Source: Arthrinium phaeospermum (taxonomy: Eukaryota > Ascomycota > Sordariomycetes > Amphisphaeriales > Apiosporaceae). Taken from it: a stretch of 64,000 nucleotides of DNA. Below the pieces are notes generated by a model that searched no databases, had not been told where the DNA came from, and worked only from the letters and a program-made list of their open reading frames with translations. A program made the position numbers and the translations under genes. The stretch covers positions 3,038,001 to 3,102,000 of the forward strand of contig QYRS01000004.1 in assembly GCA_006503535.1 (NCBI GenBank). Reading direction: 5' to 3'. This document shows, one piece after another, positions 9,754-23,500 of the stretch. Every line of letters starts with the position of its first letter. Position 1 is the first letter of the stretch.

Positions 9754-10328
9754 TTGCAGGAGAGCACGCTCGGGAGTTGGAGAGATAGCTGGGAATGTTA
9801 CTTACCAGCAGGTTGGGGATCACTTTGGATATGCCCGGCGTGGCCTTAAGAACCGGAAGAATGCTACGTATTGTCAACTACTAACTAGTCCACACATTTC
9901 TCCGAGTACGAATAAAAGGATGTATCCCCTGAGTAGCGAAAGCGCCGCTCCCCTATCCCGTCTTTCATACCAGTCACACCGACGTCCTATTGAGCAAGGT
10001 TCCAAACTGTTCTGCCATCAAAAGAGTATTGATTGAAAAAAAAGCTCCTGTTATGCGTAATGATTCGACTGCCGAACATCTCATTTACCCATTCTGGATG
10101 TACCTATACCATACTACGCGCGCAATTATCGTACAATCTAACCTGTGGCCGCTTTACATAACTTCGAATCTCAAAATACCGCGGCGGCCGACTGTCCAGC
10201 CAGGGAAAACCCAAATTGTTAACGCCATCCCGATGAGCCCGCTCGCTTGTTCATGCAAATTCGCAGAATAAAACACAAACATCCTGTCTCTAACATCGAC
10301 ACACGGTCTCATATACGGCCTTCCCACA
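9754..10328. other. Intergenic, convergent 3' flanks
   Basis: Lies between the GGCT-like gene (+) and the CTF1-like factor (-). AT-richer than its neighbours, with an A run near 10038. No gene seen. Confidence 0.5.
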
Positions 10329-13300
10329 TTACGCACCGCACTCGACGCCCCCGTCGCTCATAGAATCCCGAAGTATCCTAGCCGCATCGCCGCCATCCTC
10401 GGGTGCCTCGTTGCTCTCGTTACCCCAAGCATTATCGAACCAGGTCTCCATACCCCCCATTGTCGTCTCTTCTTCGCCGTTGTGCGGCACTGCAACCGTC
10501 TGGCCATCCTGGTTGTTGTTGACTTCCTCGGCATCATCGCCACTCCTCGTATCAGTAGTACTACCAGTAGTAGCAGCAGCACCAAAAGCGCCGTAGTCGT
10601 TGTTGTTGGACTGGCGCAGAAACTGCGCGGCCAGGATCTCGCCGGCGATGTCCTCCACCTCCAAGTCGGACGCCGTGAAGTTATCGAGCATCATCATGTT
10701 ATCCTGGTAAGGCCTATTGACAAGATCGCCTCCGCTCACCGTGCCGTTCATACGGGCTGCGGAGACCGCATTTCTAGTCGACGCGCTGCCGTCCTCGTCG
10801 AGCGAATTCGTGGGAGACTCTGTCTCGTCCGAGGATAGCGAATGCACCGTGCCGGGCGCAGGAGGGATGAACGTAGAGGCCGAAGGGGTCCGCTGTTGCT
10901 GCAGGTGCTGTTGATGGTGATGCTCGCCCAGCACCGAAAACGAGTTGGGCGGAGAGAACATGTTGTGGTGCGAGGATGTCGCGAAGCGAGGAGTTATACT
11001 CGGATTCATCCGGGGGCTGCCCCTGAGTAGAGCCCTGACGGGGTTTCGCCCGGCAGTGAAGAGGCCACGCAGGCTGGCCGGAAAATCTGATTCTTCTGGT
11101 AGGCGCCCCTTTGCGAAGCTCAGATCCATGGTCATGGCGAGCCGCAGATAGCAACCGGGTTGCGAGGCCAGTATGTCGGTCCAGTTCGATATTGTGCTCG
11201 TCGTGCTACTGGCGGGCAGTGGCGTGGGAGTGTCGAGCTGGGCTAGGGTCATGATATGCCGGATCGTCTCACTCACGTAATCACATCCGTCGTACTGTGG
11301 AGTGTACAGTTTCATAGCCTCGACAAGCACACCGAGGCGATTTTGCTTCACAACCTCATCGGGCGAAGGTTGACTTCGATGAAACGAAGAAAGCTTGACA
11401 TCTATGATATGCAAAACAAGGGGCAGAGCCGTACATGGTACGCTACAGGAAAGGTCAGCGACGGGACAACTTGAGTAGGTTGGGTGGGAGGAACATACGC
11501 GCTGATTGGTAGCCACCGAGCTAGCTTGAGTTGTATGAGCTCCTGGAGACACTCGGTGACTCCGGATGCGGCTTCTTGGAGCTCTTGGCGGTTCTCATAT
11601 ATGGTGGAAAATTCGCGAAGGTTGCTGGTTAAATTTGGCGACACGGCCGTGACGGCGGTTTGGAGTATTTCGTGGTGGCTAAGTGCCACCCATGACGAGC
11701 TAGAGGATGGTCAGCAAGCTTGAACTATTGAGCAACTCCCATGTTAATAGGGGTAACCATACTGATAGTACATGTACATCATGTTGGTGTACAGTATTAC
11801 TGAATCGTGATGGTGACCTTTGCCCCTTGAGACGGCTGTCCGTGGAGAACCACAGCCGCCAAACATTGGGAACTTTTGGATCGTCAACGTGTACCACCGT
11901 CGAAGTGCTTGCTTGAACTCCCTGACCTTAAGCGTTTCATCTGGGCCAATCTTTTTCCCCCAGCCAGGGGAGTCGTCGAGAGGGAAGACCATCATGATCA
12001 GGTCGGTTAGTACAGTGCAAAGGTCTACAATCTGGACGAAAATTTCAACCAGGCACTTCTTGGTGGCCGAGTCATAGACTTGTGACCGCTCGACCTCATC
12101 TGCCATGTCCCTGTAACCAAATGTCGGACTGGAACTGAAGTCGAAGTGCGACCGAGTGATCTTGAGGCTTCGACGCATTCCGATGGGCAATATCCGGTCC
12201 CTTACAATACAGCACCACCAAAGCCGTTTGAGAACGTTCTGCTTTTTGTATTGCAGAGGGCTGATGATGGGAGAGAAACTTGGCAGTGCCGAATAGTGGT
12301 GGGCTTCTGCATTCTTAGCGTGCTGGATGGCGGCACTGAGCCATGTCGAATTCGCCTTCTTGAAGGCCTGTGTGAAGTTGGGGGACCACTGAGATAGCAT
12401 GATTGCCGTTTGAGCAAGATATATCATCGATGATTCGCTCTCGAAATCGTAGAGAAGTTTGCACCGCCGGTATAGAGTAGCCCGGGCCACCCGAGTGCTC
12501 GAAAAGCCGAGCGACTTGACCTTCTCCTTGGAGACGAAGTTGCAAGCGACGAATAGCATCGACTGGAATACCAGGAGCGACATCCTTTCCCCGGACCCGC
12601 CAAAGCCATATTGGCCATACATGTCCCAGAAGTCGCCTTCGTTGATCACCGGCATCAAAGGGTGGACATGTAGGAAGTACTGCCTGACGAACTCATCAAG
12701 GGTTTCAGGCGTCGGTACGCGTAAACAGCCCTGCGACTCGAGATAGTTGACATCCTGAGGCAGGAGGTTGTGGAGGTTGTTGATACTGAGGAAGGGATAG
12801 TAAGAATATGTGATATCTGTGCTGCCCTGGCGTTGTCCACCCTCCGTTGCCCACGGAGCATTAGTTGGGGGAAATAACGAAGACATATTGGGCATATTCG
12901 ACTGGTGGCGATCAGCCCCGGCGTGAGGGACATGAGCCCTGTCTGTGGTGCCAGCATTGTTTCCAAAGCCTGGTACAGATGATGACTGGCCCATGTCAAA
13001 GGCCGGGGGCGCCTGTGCCTGTGGCTGCGTTGACGACGGAAATGCGTCGTCGTCAAAATCATTCTCCGATGCCATGTATCCATTTCTGGACTCCGAGGCA
13101 TCATTGTTGACGCTTGGCTCATAAGGAGGAATTGAGACCTGCTGAGGTTTACGGCTATATGGGTGTGGATGGTCAGTATCAGTCTGACGCTTGCACGGGA
13201 ATGGGCTTGGACGCACGACGCTCGATCCGCCACGACGCACGTGTCATTATCGAGATAGCAATTCATGCACGGCATGCCTCGCTGGGAGACATCGCAGCGC

Positions 13301-13398
13301 ACCTTGCGCGCGCGGCAGGAGAGACAGGCTTTCGCGGCTCTTTTGCGCGCTTTGGCCGCGACTCTGGGCCGGTTAGGATCCATGGCATCGGCGTTCAT
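10329..13398 (-). CDS. Zn2Cys6 transcription factor, CTF1-beta-like, with fungal-specific TF domain
   Basis: Four exons: 13398..13217, 13154..11763, 11699..11499 and 11442..10329, giving 962 aa. All joins keep frame (donors GTGCGT, GTATGG, GTATGT; acceptors ATAG, CTAG, GTAG). The binuclear cluster is near the start: C25, C28, C35, C44, C47, C54 (CX2CX6CX8CX2CX6C), preceded by a basic stretch. The middle region (about 170-480) matches the fungal-specific TF domain, with LDEFVRQYFLHVHPLMPVI and LWWCCIVRDR. The C-terminal third is disordered: His/Gln-rich (EHHHQQHLQQQ), Ser/Thr-rich and acidic at the end, typical of an activation region. The cluster and overall layout resemble cutinase transcription factor 1 beta and Far-type fatty acid regulators. 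The regulon is inference only; nothing nearby is a cutinase or beta-oxidation gene. Confidence 0.88.
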
Positions 13399-15636
13399 CG
13401 GGTGGGGATTTGGGTCGGGCCTGTTGCCGCCTTGTAACTGGATGAGGGAGGGAAAAATAGACGGAGAGGACGGGATTGCGCTTCAGGAGGACGTTAAGAT
13501 AGAGGCTGAGGAATCGGAAATCGCGGGGGGAGTGGAGTTCCAGGGTGGTGTCGGCCAGGGGTGATGTGGGGTGCTAGCGGCTTTGCGCCCCTATTTCCAA
13601 GATGCTTCGCTGCCACTAAGGCATGCCCCGGATTGCTTGTCGGACCCGTCTGTAGGTATCGTGCTTGCCTCAGGGATGCATCGAGCAAGGCCGACAGCCG
13701 AGCTGCATAACAGCAAGATACACTTTGCCAGCAGGTTGGTCACTTGAGGACATCAATCCACTTGCCCGTGTTAGCGTATTCGCGGCAACACGATTGACCA
13801 GGGTGTACACCACACCGGATGGCAAAGTCCCTTGATGGATAGAGACATGTTCAACAGGATACGGCTTTGGTCCGGAGTCAGATATTAAAGCCTTCTTGTT
13901 CAAGGACCGATCTGCAGTAAGCCACCTCCGGCCATGTTCTGGCCATCCATCAGCTGCTATACCATGTCGCCCTTACATGCACGTGTGCATGGGATCCGGG
14001 CCCAAAGATGGCGAATCCAGAAGCGAGTCATTGGTGAGAAGAAGTTGACATGCTGACTGGAGGACCGCTGGCCCACCGATTTGCAACCCTAGCTGACCCT
14101 AGTATTGATGGGTGGTAAGAGATACCGCCCTTGTAGTCGAATGGAGAGCTGTGATTGGCTCTACCGGTACTTCGGTAATAACTTCACTATCGGCAGCATC
14201 TTCGGCAGTGGTATTTCTTGGGCTTTTACAGAAAACTGTCGCGAATACCGCAACCTCAGTCTGCTCAAATAGTCTCCAAGTTGAAGTTGCACATTCCCTT
14301 TTTAGCGTCGTGCTTCCTTTACCTCACATGACATGAACGGAATTCGGTGAATTGTACGACGAGCCACGAGGACGCTTGTGGGAGACCGACATCACCAACA
14401 TCGAACTTACGAATAGGTTGTTCGATTCCGAGGCTATACCTCTTGCTTCAACTCAAATTTCCGGGATATCCGTCGCACCACATACCCCAATAACACCAAG
14501 GGTCGAATTACGAGAACCGCATTGTCAGCAAGTAGCACTTGCAAGCCGAGACGACCGTGCGCCACAACGCCATACCACAAGATGCGCAAATGCCGGAAAC
14601 ACCACCGACACTGGATACAACACTCTATGTGATTCTACAGAGACCGATCAGGAGAGGCGTTGTGCATTGTCTGGGACCCGGTCCGGCCGGATCTGCCATC
14701 TAATTAGCTGCGAAAGGCCAGACATTTGCCATTGGACTCCGGTGATATGTCAACGGAATCTGGACACCAAAGTACCTGCATTTGTACTTACATCGACCGT
14801 AGGAATTGAAGTCGAGTGAGTGACTGGAAACATATTGAAGTATGAAAAAGGAGGTAGGCATGCGCATGATTACTGCTGTTGCCACAACGACGAAAGACCG
14901 GCACGGAATCCATAACCCCCTACAAAGTAGCGTGGTGACCGAGCGATGCTGCTGGATATATCCTGATTCTGGCCTTCATCAAGATTTGCGTACCGCGCAA
15001 CGAAACATCACCACCTCATACTGCTAAACCGTATAGTTGGCTGTGTTGCAAGGATGCGGTTATTTATGAGGCATCCTCGTAAGAAGATTCACGGCACGAA
15101 ACAAGATTCCATTTTGCTTGTGAAGTTTACAGACTACATCTGTATGCATGTTAGAACATTCCAATATTTCCAGTTGAGCATTTCTTAGACGAGCCCCCTC
15201 TTGGCGACTCGGCCCACTACCGGCTCAGACATTGTCATGTCATAACGGCAGTGACGACCTTGAAGCTGTACTCGTATCTTAGTCATACATGGTGAGGGCA
15301 GCTGCAGCTCCTATGAAGTTGGAAAACGTTTGCTGCAATGGCGGCTGAGGAAACAATACGGGCATCCCAGCTCGTTCTTTTGTTTATTTATACATGCGAT
15401 CGTTCAGATCTAGAGTATATGGAATCCCACACCCCTTTTGCCAGAGGCTGCGTAACTCAGTAGTGGAATAGCAAGCACCCAAACGCCGACTGATGCATCA
15501 TACATTCAGACATATACACACGCTCCCCTCCCTTAAGTGTATGTCTGTCCCCCGATATATCGGTTCGTTTCCCCCAATCCCCTGCCCCTGCAACGAGCGA
15601 AGGGTAGGTAGGTATAATATGCCCGTCCCTTCTTCT
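13399..15636. other. Intergenic, no gene seen
   Basis: About 2.2 kb: promoter side of the CTF1-like gene on the left, 3' side of CMC1 on the right. Open frames (for example around 14350-14820) begin at non-ATG codons, lack codon bias and suggest no domain. Confidence 0.5.
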
Positions 15637-16324
15637 TCACCTCTTCGTCCCCTCCTCGCCGCCACCACCCCTCTTCTCGTACCCGCCCCCGATCCGCTCG
15701 CCCTGCCGCAGCTTGGCCTCCTCGCGGCGGACCTCGTCCGGGTTGCGCTCCGGCAGCCCCCACCACTCGCGGTGGAACTTCTCCTGCTCGAGCTTGCGCC
15801 GCTCCTTGCGCTCGCGCTCCCGCGCCCGCTCCATCCGGGTCGCGAACCACTCCTCGCGCGCCCGGTCGTGTTCGGCCTGCGTCGCGTGCGCCATCATGCA
15901 CGAGTTCATCTGGTGCGACATCTTCCGGCAGGCGAAGGGGATGGTGAAGGTGCGGTTGCGGGCGCACTCGGCGAAGGCTATACACATCACACAGAGATCA
16001 GGAGTCAGTCCGGGCATTTCTTCGGGCGGTGCTGAAGTTTGGGGGGGTAGTCGGAGAGCAAAAGGTCATGAGGGTATGTAAATTGAAGGCGACGGGATAG
16101 TTCCAGTAGAGCAATGGGCAGAAAAGGGCTATAGCACCACACATACCTTTGATTTCGGGTTCGCACTGCAATCGCACCCGCGCATTGAATACCTCCCGCA
16201 CCTGGGCCTCCTGACTAGCCGACAACGGCAGGGGATTGCGCGAGGGCATGGGGAGACCCTCGGTGGCCTTCTTCCCATCGCGGCCGGACGGTGGTGTCGT
16301 AGCCATGGCGGCGGCGGCGGCCAT
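15637..16324 (-). CDS. CMC1: CMC1-type twin CX9C protein, cytochrome c oxidase assembly factor
   Basis: Two exons, 16324..16147 and 15977..15637, with a 169-bp GTATGT...TAG intron; 172 aa. Splicing is what completes the first motif: C54-x9-C64 (CEPEIKAFAEC) and C76-x9-C86 (CRKMSHQMNSC), the twin CX9C hairpin imported and oxidised by the Mia40 pathway in the intermembrane space. CMC1 proteins stabilise newly made Cox1 with its assembly partners and are tied to copper supply. Following the hairpin is a long Arg/Glu-rich, probably coiled-coil helix (REEWFATRMERARERERKER) ending in a Gly/Lys-rich tail, longer than the yeast protein. The start could also be the second ATG, six codons in (16306). 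The assignment within the CX9C group rests on spacing and on the NRTFTIPFACRKM linker. Confidence 0.85.
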
Positions 16325-16962
16325 TCACGATTATCGTCGGGTGCAAGTTGAAAGGTAATGGATGTCGTTCCGTCGTCGGAGATCGGCAAGTTTTGCGTGG
16401 CGCTAGGTACTTTGAATCATCCCTCCGCAACCGTTATGTTTGTTCCATGGATGTTCGGGTGGGTTGGATTGGCCCGCGAGGTCGAGGATTAGAAATCGAA
16501 TTGCCGGATGGATACATGTATCTTTAGGTCCCCTCGAAACCAGAGCCCACCGAGACCGACCGATTATGGGCAGAGGAGCTCCCAGAGCTAGCAAGCACCC
16601 TCTGCACCAGGCATGGGCCATTCTGCCGCCTATCACCGCCAAAAGTCCGGAACTGGGAGCCCTTGGCAGTATGCCCTGCACCTGCAAGTCAACTGCCTAC
16701 CTTAAGTACCTAGTAGAGATGTATATACACAGTCGTTGCCGATAGTAGCAGTATACTTACTAGGCCAACAACAGTCGAACGGGCAAGCAACACATCAATC
16801 AGAACACGCATGTTCGTAGTTCATTAAAATACAGAGTCATGAGAGTGAAATAGAGGAACCAAAGGCCCCTAACGCTTTGATTTATAATCCATGTTTGACA
16901 ATTGCCTATTGTCGTATGATCTACAAATCGTAGTGGTCGCTTTACGAGTATTCAAGCTGTTG
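16325..16962. other. Intergenic, no gene seen
   Basis: 638 bp between two minus-strand genes: the CMC1 promoter and the 3' flank of the FN3 protein gene. Confidence 0.5.
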
Positions 16963-19900
16963 CTATTGATCTTCCGACATGGCACCCAAAGCCGGAGTCG
17001 AAGGCGCAGACTCTTCGTCCTTATCCTTGCCCTGCTTCTTCTTCGTCATCGAGAACCGTCCGGTCCAGCTGGCCCGGCCGTCCTTAGCCCGGCCACCGCT
17101 CACGCTTCCTATGTTAGGGCTGCTGTTCACACTGTCGTGGCCACGCCCAAGCAGTGCTGCCCCGACAGCAGCGTTTCCACCATCTTGGGCATGATCGTCG
17201 AAATCAATGCTCGTGCGTTCAAGGTTCAAGTTCTTATCCGAATTGCTGACGCTTCCGGGGCCTTTCTTAGATCCGCGGATGGAAGAAAGACTGAATTTGG
17301 AAGAGCTCCCCTTACGGAGAAGCTTCCTAAGTCCGCTCTCGGGGTCTTTCAATCCAAGCCCATGCATTGGGTCCGATGGTGTGTTCGAATGAGATTGGTC
17401 CAAGGACAGAGACTCGTGGGACTCGGAGACCGAGAGGGTGTCCCTCGACTCGCGGGATTCCGCAAGCGACTCGTCCATGGACGGACGTTCATTTGGTTCC
17501 CAAGTGGATGATGTGATCGAGACTCGTGGGTTATACTCCATCTGTGCCTCTTTCTCTTTGCCCTTAGCCTTCACCTTTTCCTTGCCCTCCTTAGAGTCCT
17601 TATCCTTATTTCGAAACATTCCCATGAAAGATGGCGCATTGGGGTTAAGGCTTTGCTTAAGTGCCTTGGCCGCAGATGGCCTTGAGCCGATGACACCAAC
17701 CCCCAGTGGAGGCTGGCGGATCTCAGACTCGTCCAGAATCTCATCTTCTGCGTCAGCCAAAGTTGTTTTAAGAGCCGAAGGGGAGCCATGGATCGAGGGC
17801 CTCCGTGATACGGTTCGTGACCAAGGATCTCCGCCTTCGGCAGACCAGATCCTGCTTGTCTGGGATCTGCCCCAGATCGGCGGACCACTTTCGGTAGATG
17901 GCCTAGGCAACTCGGACGATGCAATGGAGAGCGGTCTGGGACTGCTTGGGTCTCTTTCGGGGTACATTGATCCGCTTGCATTGTTGTTCGCAAAGAAAGG
18001 CACGCGGCGCGAGGTAACATTACGAAGGCCAGATAAACCATTGTCACCCACAGCAGGACCAGCCGAGTTGCGATTGAACACGTTCCAGCTAGATGATAAG
18101 CTTATTCGTCTCTTATTAGGAAAGGTTTCGTTCTCGTCGGTTTGCCGGGGAAATGATTGGCTCTGCGCTAGCTTGAGAGAACCTAGAGGTGGTGGCTCGG
18201 TCGTGCTCTTGTTCTGACGGTGTGGCCAGAATGAAAACCTAGTATTAGTCTGGGTCGGAGGAGCAGCCGGTGATGAAGCTGCGCCATATTCTCCTCTGAG
18301 GGACGCTCTCTCACTGGTGTCACCTCCGTAATGAGCAAAAGGCAAGTGCTGAGCAGAGCCATGGGGGCTAGACATGGCACTATACGACATCCCCTCTGAT
18401 ATAGGCGACTGGGGATCGTTGTCAGGTGACATCGGCTGACCGAAAGTGCCATGCCTGGACGGCCTGGACGGCGGAAAGTCGTCGTCGGCTGTGTCAAACA
18501 ATGTTGCCGGAAGTAAGGAAGTTGCTGTCGGACTCAGGGGCGCGCCAGCCGTAAGTGCGTGGATCCCCTCGTCATCCAACGGAGCAGAAACGTCGGAGAA
18601 GTTCGGAAACGCGCTTGCGGCAAAGCCAGGGGGGATGGTCGGGGCACGTGAAGTGGAAAACCCCCCTTCGAAGCCATTTGCCGGCACATAGGACTGTCTC
18701 TCTTCCATCGCATACGATGTAGAGGGCGACGGTGCTGCTGCGCCTGGCATGGTGTTTCCAGTCCGGCTCCGGCGCTTGAGTTGGGTCTGGTTTGCGAGAT
18801 CGAAGTCGACCCCAGAGGCGTTGGCTTGTGCATAAGAAAAGCCAAGGTTCGATTGCTGGGCTTGCGCCACTTGGTTGCGCAAGACGAGCTCATAGTCCTC
18901 CTGTGCCTTGATCTTCTTGCTTAGGAAGAAAATACGGCGGTTGAGATCTCTGCACCTTATCTCCCAATCCCTCTGCAATTGACGGTCTCTGTCGCGCCAT
19001 TCCTCGCTCTCTTCCCCTCCAGGAAGCCTCTTGCGCTGATCTTCGGCTTCCTTCAGCTCCTTCCCCTTTTCTCTCAACTCGGCCTCTTCTTGCGCAAGAC
19101 TGGCCTGGAGAGCTTCAATTTGATTTCGATACTCCCTTTTCCGCTCTTCGACGTCTTTTTGGATCTTGGCCTTTTCCTGCTCGAACCCAGCTTGCCTTTT
19201 CTTCATCTGGGCCAGATCCTTATCCCACCTAGCAATATCGTCATGTAGCTTCTTTCGTTCATTTTCCTTGTCCCTCAACCTCTTTTCGACATTGGTCTTT
19301 CGTGTCTGAGTGCTCCTCATGGCGCGCTCTGTCGAGTTCATTTCGCCCTTGTATTTATTCGTCGTTTCGTCCTTCTCTTTCAAGATCTGCTTCTTGGTCT
19401 TTTTCTCCTCGGTCAATTCATCCAGAAGCCTCTGGTGATCTCTCTCGTCCTTCTCTAATTGCGCAATAGACTCTTCGGTATCTTTCCTAATGCTCTCGAA
19501 CCTTGTGCTCAGCTCAACCAAAGACCCTTCGGGCACCCTCTCCAATGCGTCCTTGACTGATTGGTCCATACTGGCTGTGGATGGGGAATGCTTCCTCGTC
19601 AGAGTATTGCGCCGCGTGACAGATCCCGTCGCGCTTATCTGCATGGGAGCAACGGTACTTTCGGGTATCGAGGCCGTTTCGACGGCGGCGGTCGCCACTC
19701 TCAGATTCCCCTCATCATCGTGGCTTTCTGTCGATGAAGAGGACGAGTCTTCGGGTACCCAGCTGGCAGGGACCCTGCCGTTGCCGGTTTCTGGTCGGCC
19801 GTCTTTGTTATAGGTGCGCAGTCGAATAGACCTGCTGCCAGCCTGGAAGTTGCTATGCGACACAGCAATGACGCGAATGTTGTAGAAATGGCTCGGTTTA

Positions 19901-20574
19901 AGGCCAGTCACGGTTATAGCCGTCTCCTGACTTGATGACTCGCCCACTGGAAACGCCAGCTGTCAATATTGTAGTCCCCAGCTCTTTTGACAAGAATGCA
20001 GATTTTGCATAAAGTTGGACATACCATTCACACCATTGACCTGTATAAGGAACTTCGCGACAGAGCTATTAGCTTGCGGTCGAGTCCAATTAAGAGTTGC
20101 TGCATCTTTGCGGATGCCGGCGAGGGAGACATCGGGAGCGTCGGGGACCTCGACTCCGAGGACATGGATAAGCTCGGGGACTGGCTTTCGAAGGACTAGA
20201 TATGTTCGGTATGCCAACCTGTAGAAGACACGGCAAGGTTAGATTCATTACTTTGTAGCCGCGGGCCCCCCTTGGCCAAGACTGCTGGGCGCCGAAACAT
20301 ACCATGTGGCGGCAAGGCCTGTGATCAACATGTTGAAGTGCCGTAGAATGAATATGTCGAGCTCCGAAGTAGCTAGGAAACCGAGGGCGGCCTGGTAGAG
20401 CCAAATCGGTGTCTCTTGAGCCAGCTCGGGGGCAATGGACCAGACGAATAGCATCAAACCGATTGTGACGATGGCATTGAGGTGAGCCGTTTTAGGCTCT
20501 GTAAACCACCAGGCAAGCACGGCACAGACGACCAACACTGAAGGAACAGACGTCGCCCATGGGGTCCATAACAT
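16963..20574 (-). CDS. Membrane-anchored FN3-domain protein with long coiled coil
   Basis: Three exons, 20574..20303, 20218..20025 and 19946..16963, giving 1149 aa; donors GTATGT, GTATGT, acceptors ACAG and CCAG. The first 100 residues hold three or four hydrophobic segments (VLVVCAVLAWWF, IVTIGLMLFVWSIAP, ALGFLATSELDIFILRHF, MLITGLAATWLAYRTYLVL), so the N-terminus is membrane-embedded. A fibronectin type III domain spans about 105-195 and is split by intron 2 (DAATLNWTRP ... GLKPSHFYNIRVIAVS). A highly charged coiled coil follows at about 280-465. The remaining 680 residues are Ser/Pro-rich and disordered, with many possible phosphorylation sites. The architecture suggests a tether or scaffold on an internal membrane. 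It resembles conserved uncharacterised filamentous-fungal proteins; no specific function can be assigned. Confidence 0.82.
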
Positions 20575-23500
20575 ATCGTGGGAGATATCGACCGTTGACC
20601 AAAGAGCATACCAAAAGGATAAACAGGTTAAGAAAAAGCCGAACCAAGCAGAGGGAGGAGGGGGAGGGGGGGTGCAAAGTAAAGGAAAGACTGGAGTTGG
20701 TACGGTAATTGAAATGCAAGGTTAAACGTTAGCAGCAGTAATACAATCGGGGGTCTTGGGCTTGGGGTCGACAGGACAGGTCAGAACCGTCAAACTGGGA
20801 GACTGGGAATTGGAAAATGTTTCTCCTCTCTCCGCCTGCTGGCTTTTAGTGCTTGCTTTGGTGACCAACCCGAAGGTAAGGTTCGAGCTGCCACGCTGCA
20901 AGCCTTGCAGAAAATCCCGTCACCCACCCGTTAGGCTTACCGCGACGGTGTCCAGCAGTGTGGGTGTGGGTATGGGCAAGTGCCAAATTATGTACGGAGT
21001 AGCGAATGAGCCTCTCTCCAGGCTCCAGTCTCTGCTCTGTAACAAGCCTTGATGGCCCGCAAGGCGAACCGAGGCGAGGCGAGGCGACGGAATCTCTTTA
21101 TTTGTGTCTGGCCAACCCAAAATCAAGCCATGGATGACGATGCTTTCTCCAAAGATCTAGCGCAATATGCAAATACCGTTGGTGTAGCGCCCGCAGTCAA
21201 CGCAACAATGAAAGTCTGTTTGGAAGTATGCAAATGATTAGAACTTGGCAAAGTGACGAGAAGAAGCTTGGCACTCTTCTTCTCCAAGCGCCACCATCCG
21301 ACTCGTTGCCATGAGTGGATCTCCCGTCCGTCGTGCATACTGCCTACATCATACATACTAAACTGCTCTTACACGATCTGATGCATTGTTCGAATATAGA
21401 GAACCTTGGACATCGCAGCTGCTGCACCTCGTGGGAAGCAACAAGGGCACTATGCTAAAATGGAAGTGGATGGATGGCAGTTGCACAATCGAATGGATGG
21501 GCAGGCATGGCATAGTTGCATTGGATGAGCTGGCACCAATGCAGCGAATTACCGATGTCTGCAGGCAGAGCCGGGACGGGAAACTGGTCGCATGCAAATA
21601 CCAACATCAGCAACGTTAGGCATCTATCATTTCGACTAGGCTACGACACCCATGGGACGAAGAAGAGATGCACCCCCCAGGTCAGCATGCTGCATGGTAC
21701 TCATCAATGCCGGTGCCGGCTACCTACCAGAGATCATATGCAGGGTTGTTTCGAAAGGGTTGCGGGATGTCTTCCAACTGCCGTCCCGGCCCTCGCAACG
21801 CTAAAGACGGACCTTCCTGTGTGGTAAGCAGCCCTGCACACACTCCCCGTCACTTCTCGCTCGCCATAGTGCACGCATACGTACAGTTGTCCTACGTGCA
21901 TACACATACCTAGACTTCGAACGCCGTAGGATAGCTGAACCAACAACTTCATTATTTGGATATAGAGCTCGTCTGGGTTTGGCATTGATACCAAGGGGCT
22001 TTACATACCAATGCACGGCATTGCCAGCTACTCAATACCCCTTCCATCACCGCCCTCCCCGCTTATAAATTGCGATGTCCACGATCATTTGAACCTCGAA
22101 TGTCAGGCTCACACATGTATTCCGAATACAACCCAAGTAGCCTACTTCTTCACCCGACATACATAGAATTAACGTGTCTGGAAACTGTATGGCGTACATC
22201 TATCAGGTAACACTTCTCATGAAAGCCAGCCGTCGACTATCTAAACAGATGAGCTCTCCAAGTCCGGACCTGATGTAAGACAGGGCGGCAGGCGGGTTTC
22301 CCTATGTATGCGACCGGCCATGTCTGGGCCGATTCCGGATCGGTGTGAAAAGTAAAGCAGTGTCTGTATTATCGGCAGCTATGACTTGACTCATGAGTTA
22401 TGGCGTCAATAGTGCCGATATTCAGGTGCATATTGATACTACCTACTATGCCCTTGCTACATATCGTACCGTAAATTAAGACATCGTTCCTTACCTCAAA
22501 GACAACGATACTGGATCTCTATACTCCGTACGCACATGTTAGACGACATGCACCACTCTTACAACCCTAACGCGCATACATCTCTCCTACATATAATGAC
22601 CTTGCCAATAGGCATCCACGTCGTGGGGAGGATGAAGCAGGCGGCCCACTACGGGAGCAGAGAATACAAGCAAGTCGCCCATTGATTGTCACATGCTATC
22701 CGGCACCTGCGCTTCATCGAGTTAAGAGGGGATACTGGAAGGGCCTGCAGACGCACGCGGAATAATTTTTCTGGGGCTCGACAAGCGAGTGGGCCTGCTG
22801 TCTCCTTTCGACCCGGTCCAGACAGAAATGAGATGTGCATACTTACCTACGATGCCCCGGCAAACCGACAACGGGGGGCGGGCGGAACGGGATTTACATA
22901 AGGTAAATACTTGTACATGTGGGATGAGTCGTTGGATCGCAGGTTCCCGTGAGATATTCCCGCGAGGTCTGCCACGAGTCGCACGGCAGCCCGGCGAATG
23001 GACGGGCAGTCAACTTGCTCGGCATCTTGCACAAGCATCGCCTTTTGCGACGGAGAAGTTCCCGAGCGTTGTTCTAGACCAATGGTGCTACAAGTACAAA
23101 ACCCACAATACGCCCGAGGGGGGAAAAGGTTAGGTATTACCACGGTCAAGCACTGAGGTGCATAAACAGCTTCCATGTCCGTGGAAACAATGGGCTAGGA
23201 GCTGAATAGTAGTTGCATGGCAACTTTGTGGCTGGCTGGCTGACTTAAGTGCCCCTGACATTCAAGCACCGACCTCTCAGCCTGGGTACGTCGTACAAGG
23301 GGATACGAAGGCAATATTGTTGCTGTCCCCTCATTTCATCTCGGGCCGCGCAAACATTGTCTGATTGTCTTGCGTTTAAGGAGGACACTCTCTGCTCATG
23401 TTTGGATGGATGGATATACGATAAGATGAGCGTTGAGCCCCCCAATCGCGGCCTGGGGGGGACAGACGGCAGTCCTATTGGATTCAACAAAAAAACCACA

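Noticed and set aside
13141..13240. Donor GTGCAAG for the first intron of the CTF1-like gene
   Set aside because: It gives the wrong phase; the nearby GTGCGT donor at 13216 keeps the downstream frame.
14352..14819. 155-aa open frame in the 13.4-15.6 kb gap
   Set aside because: Starts at TTG, not ATG, has neutral codon use and no domain.
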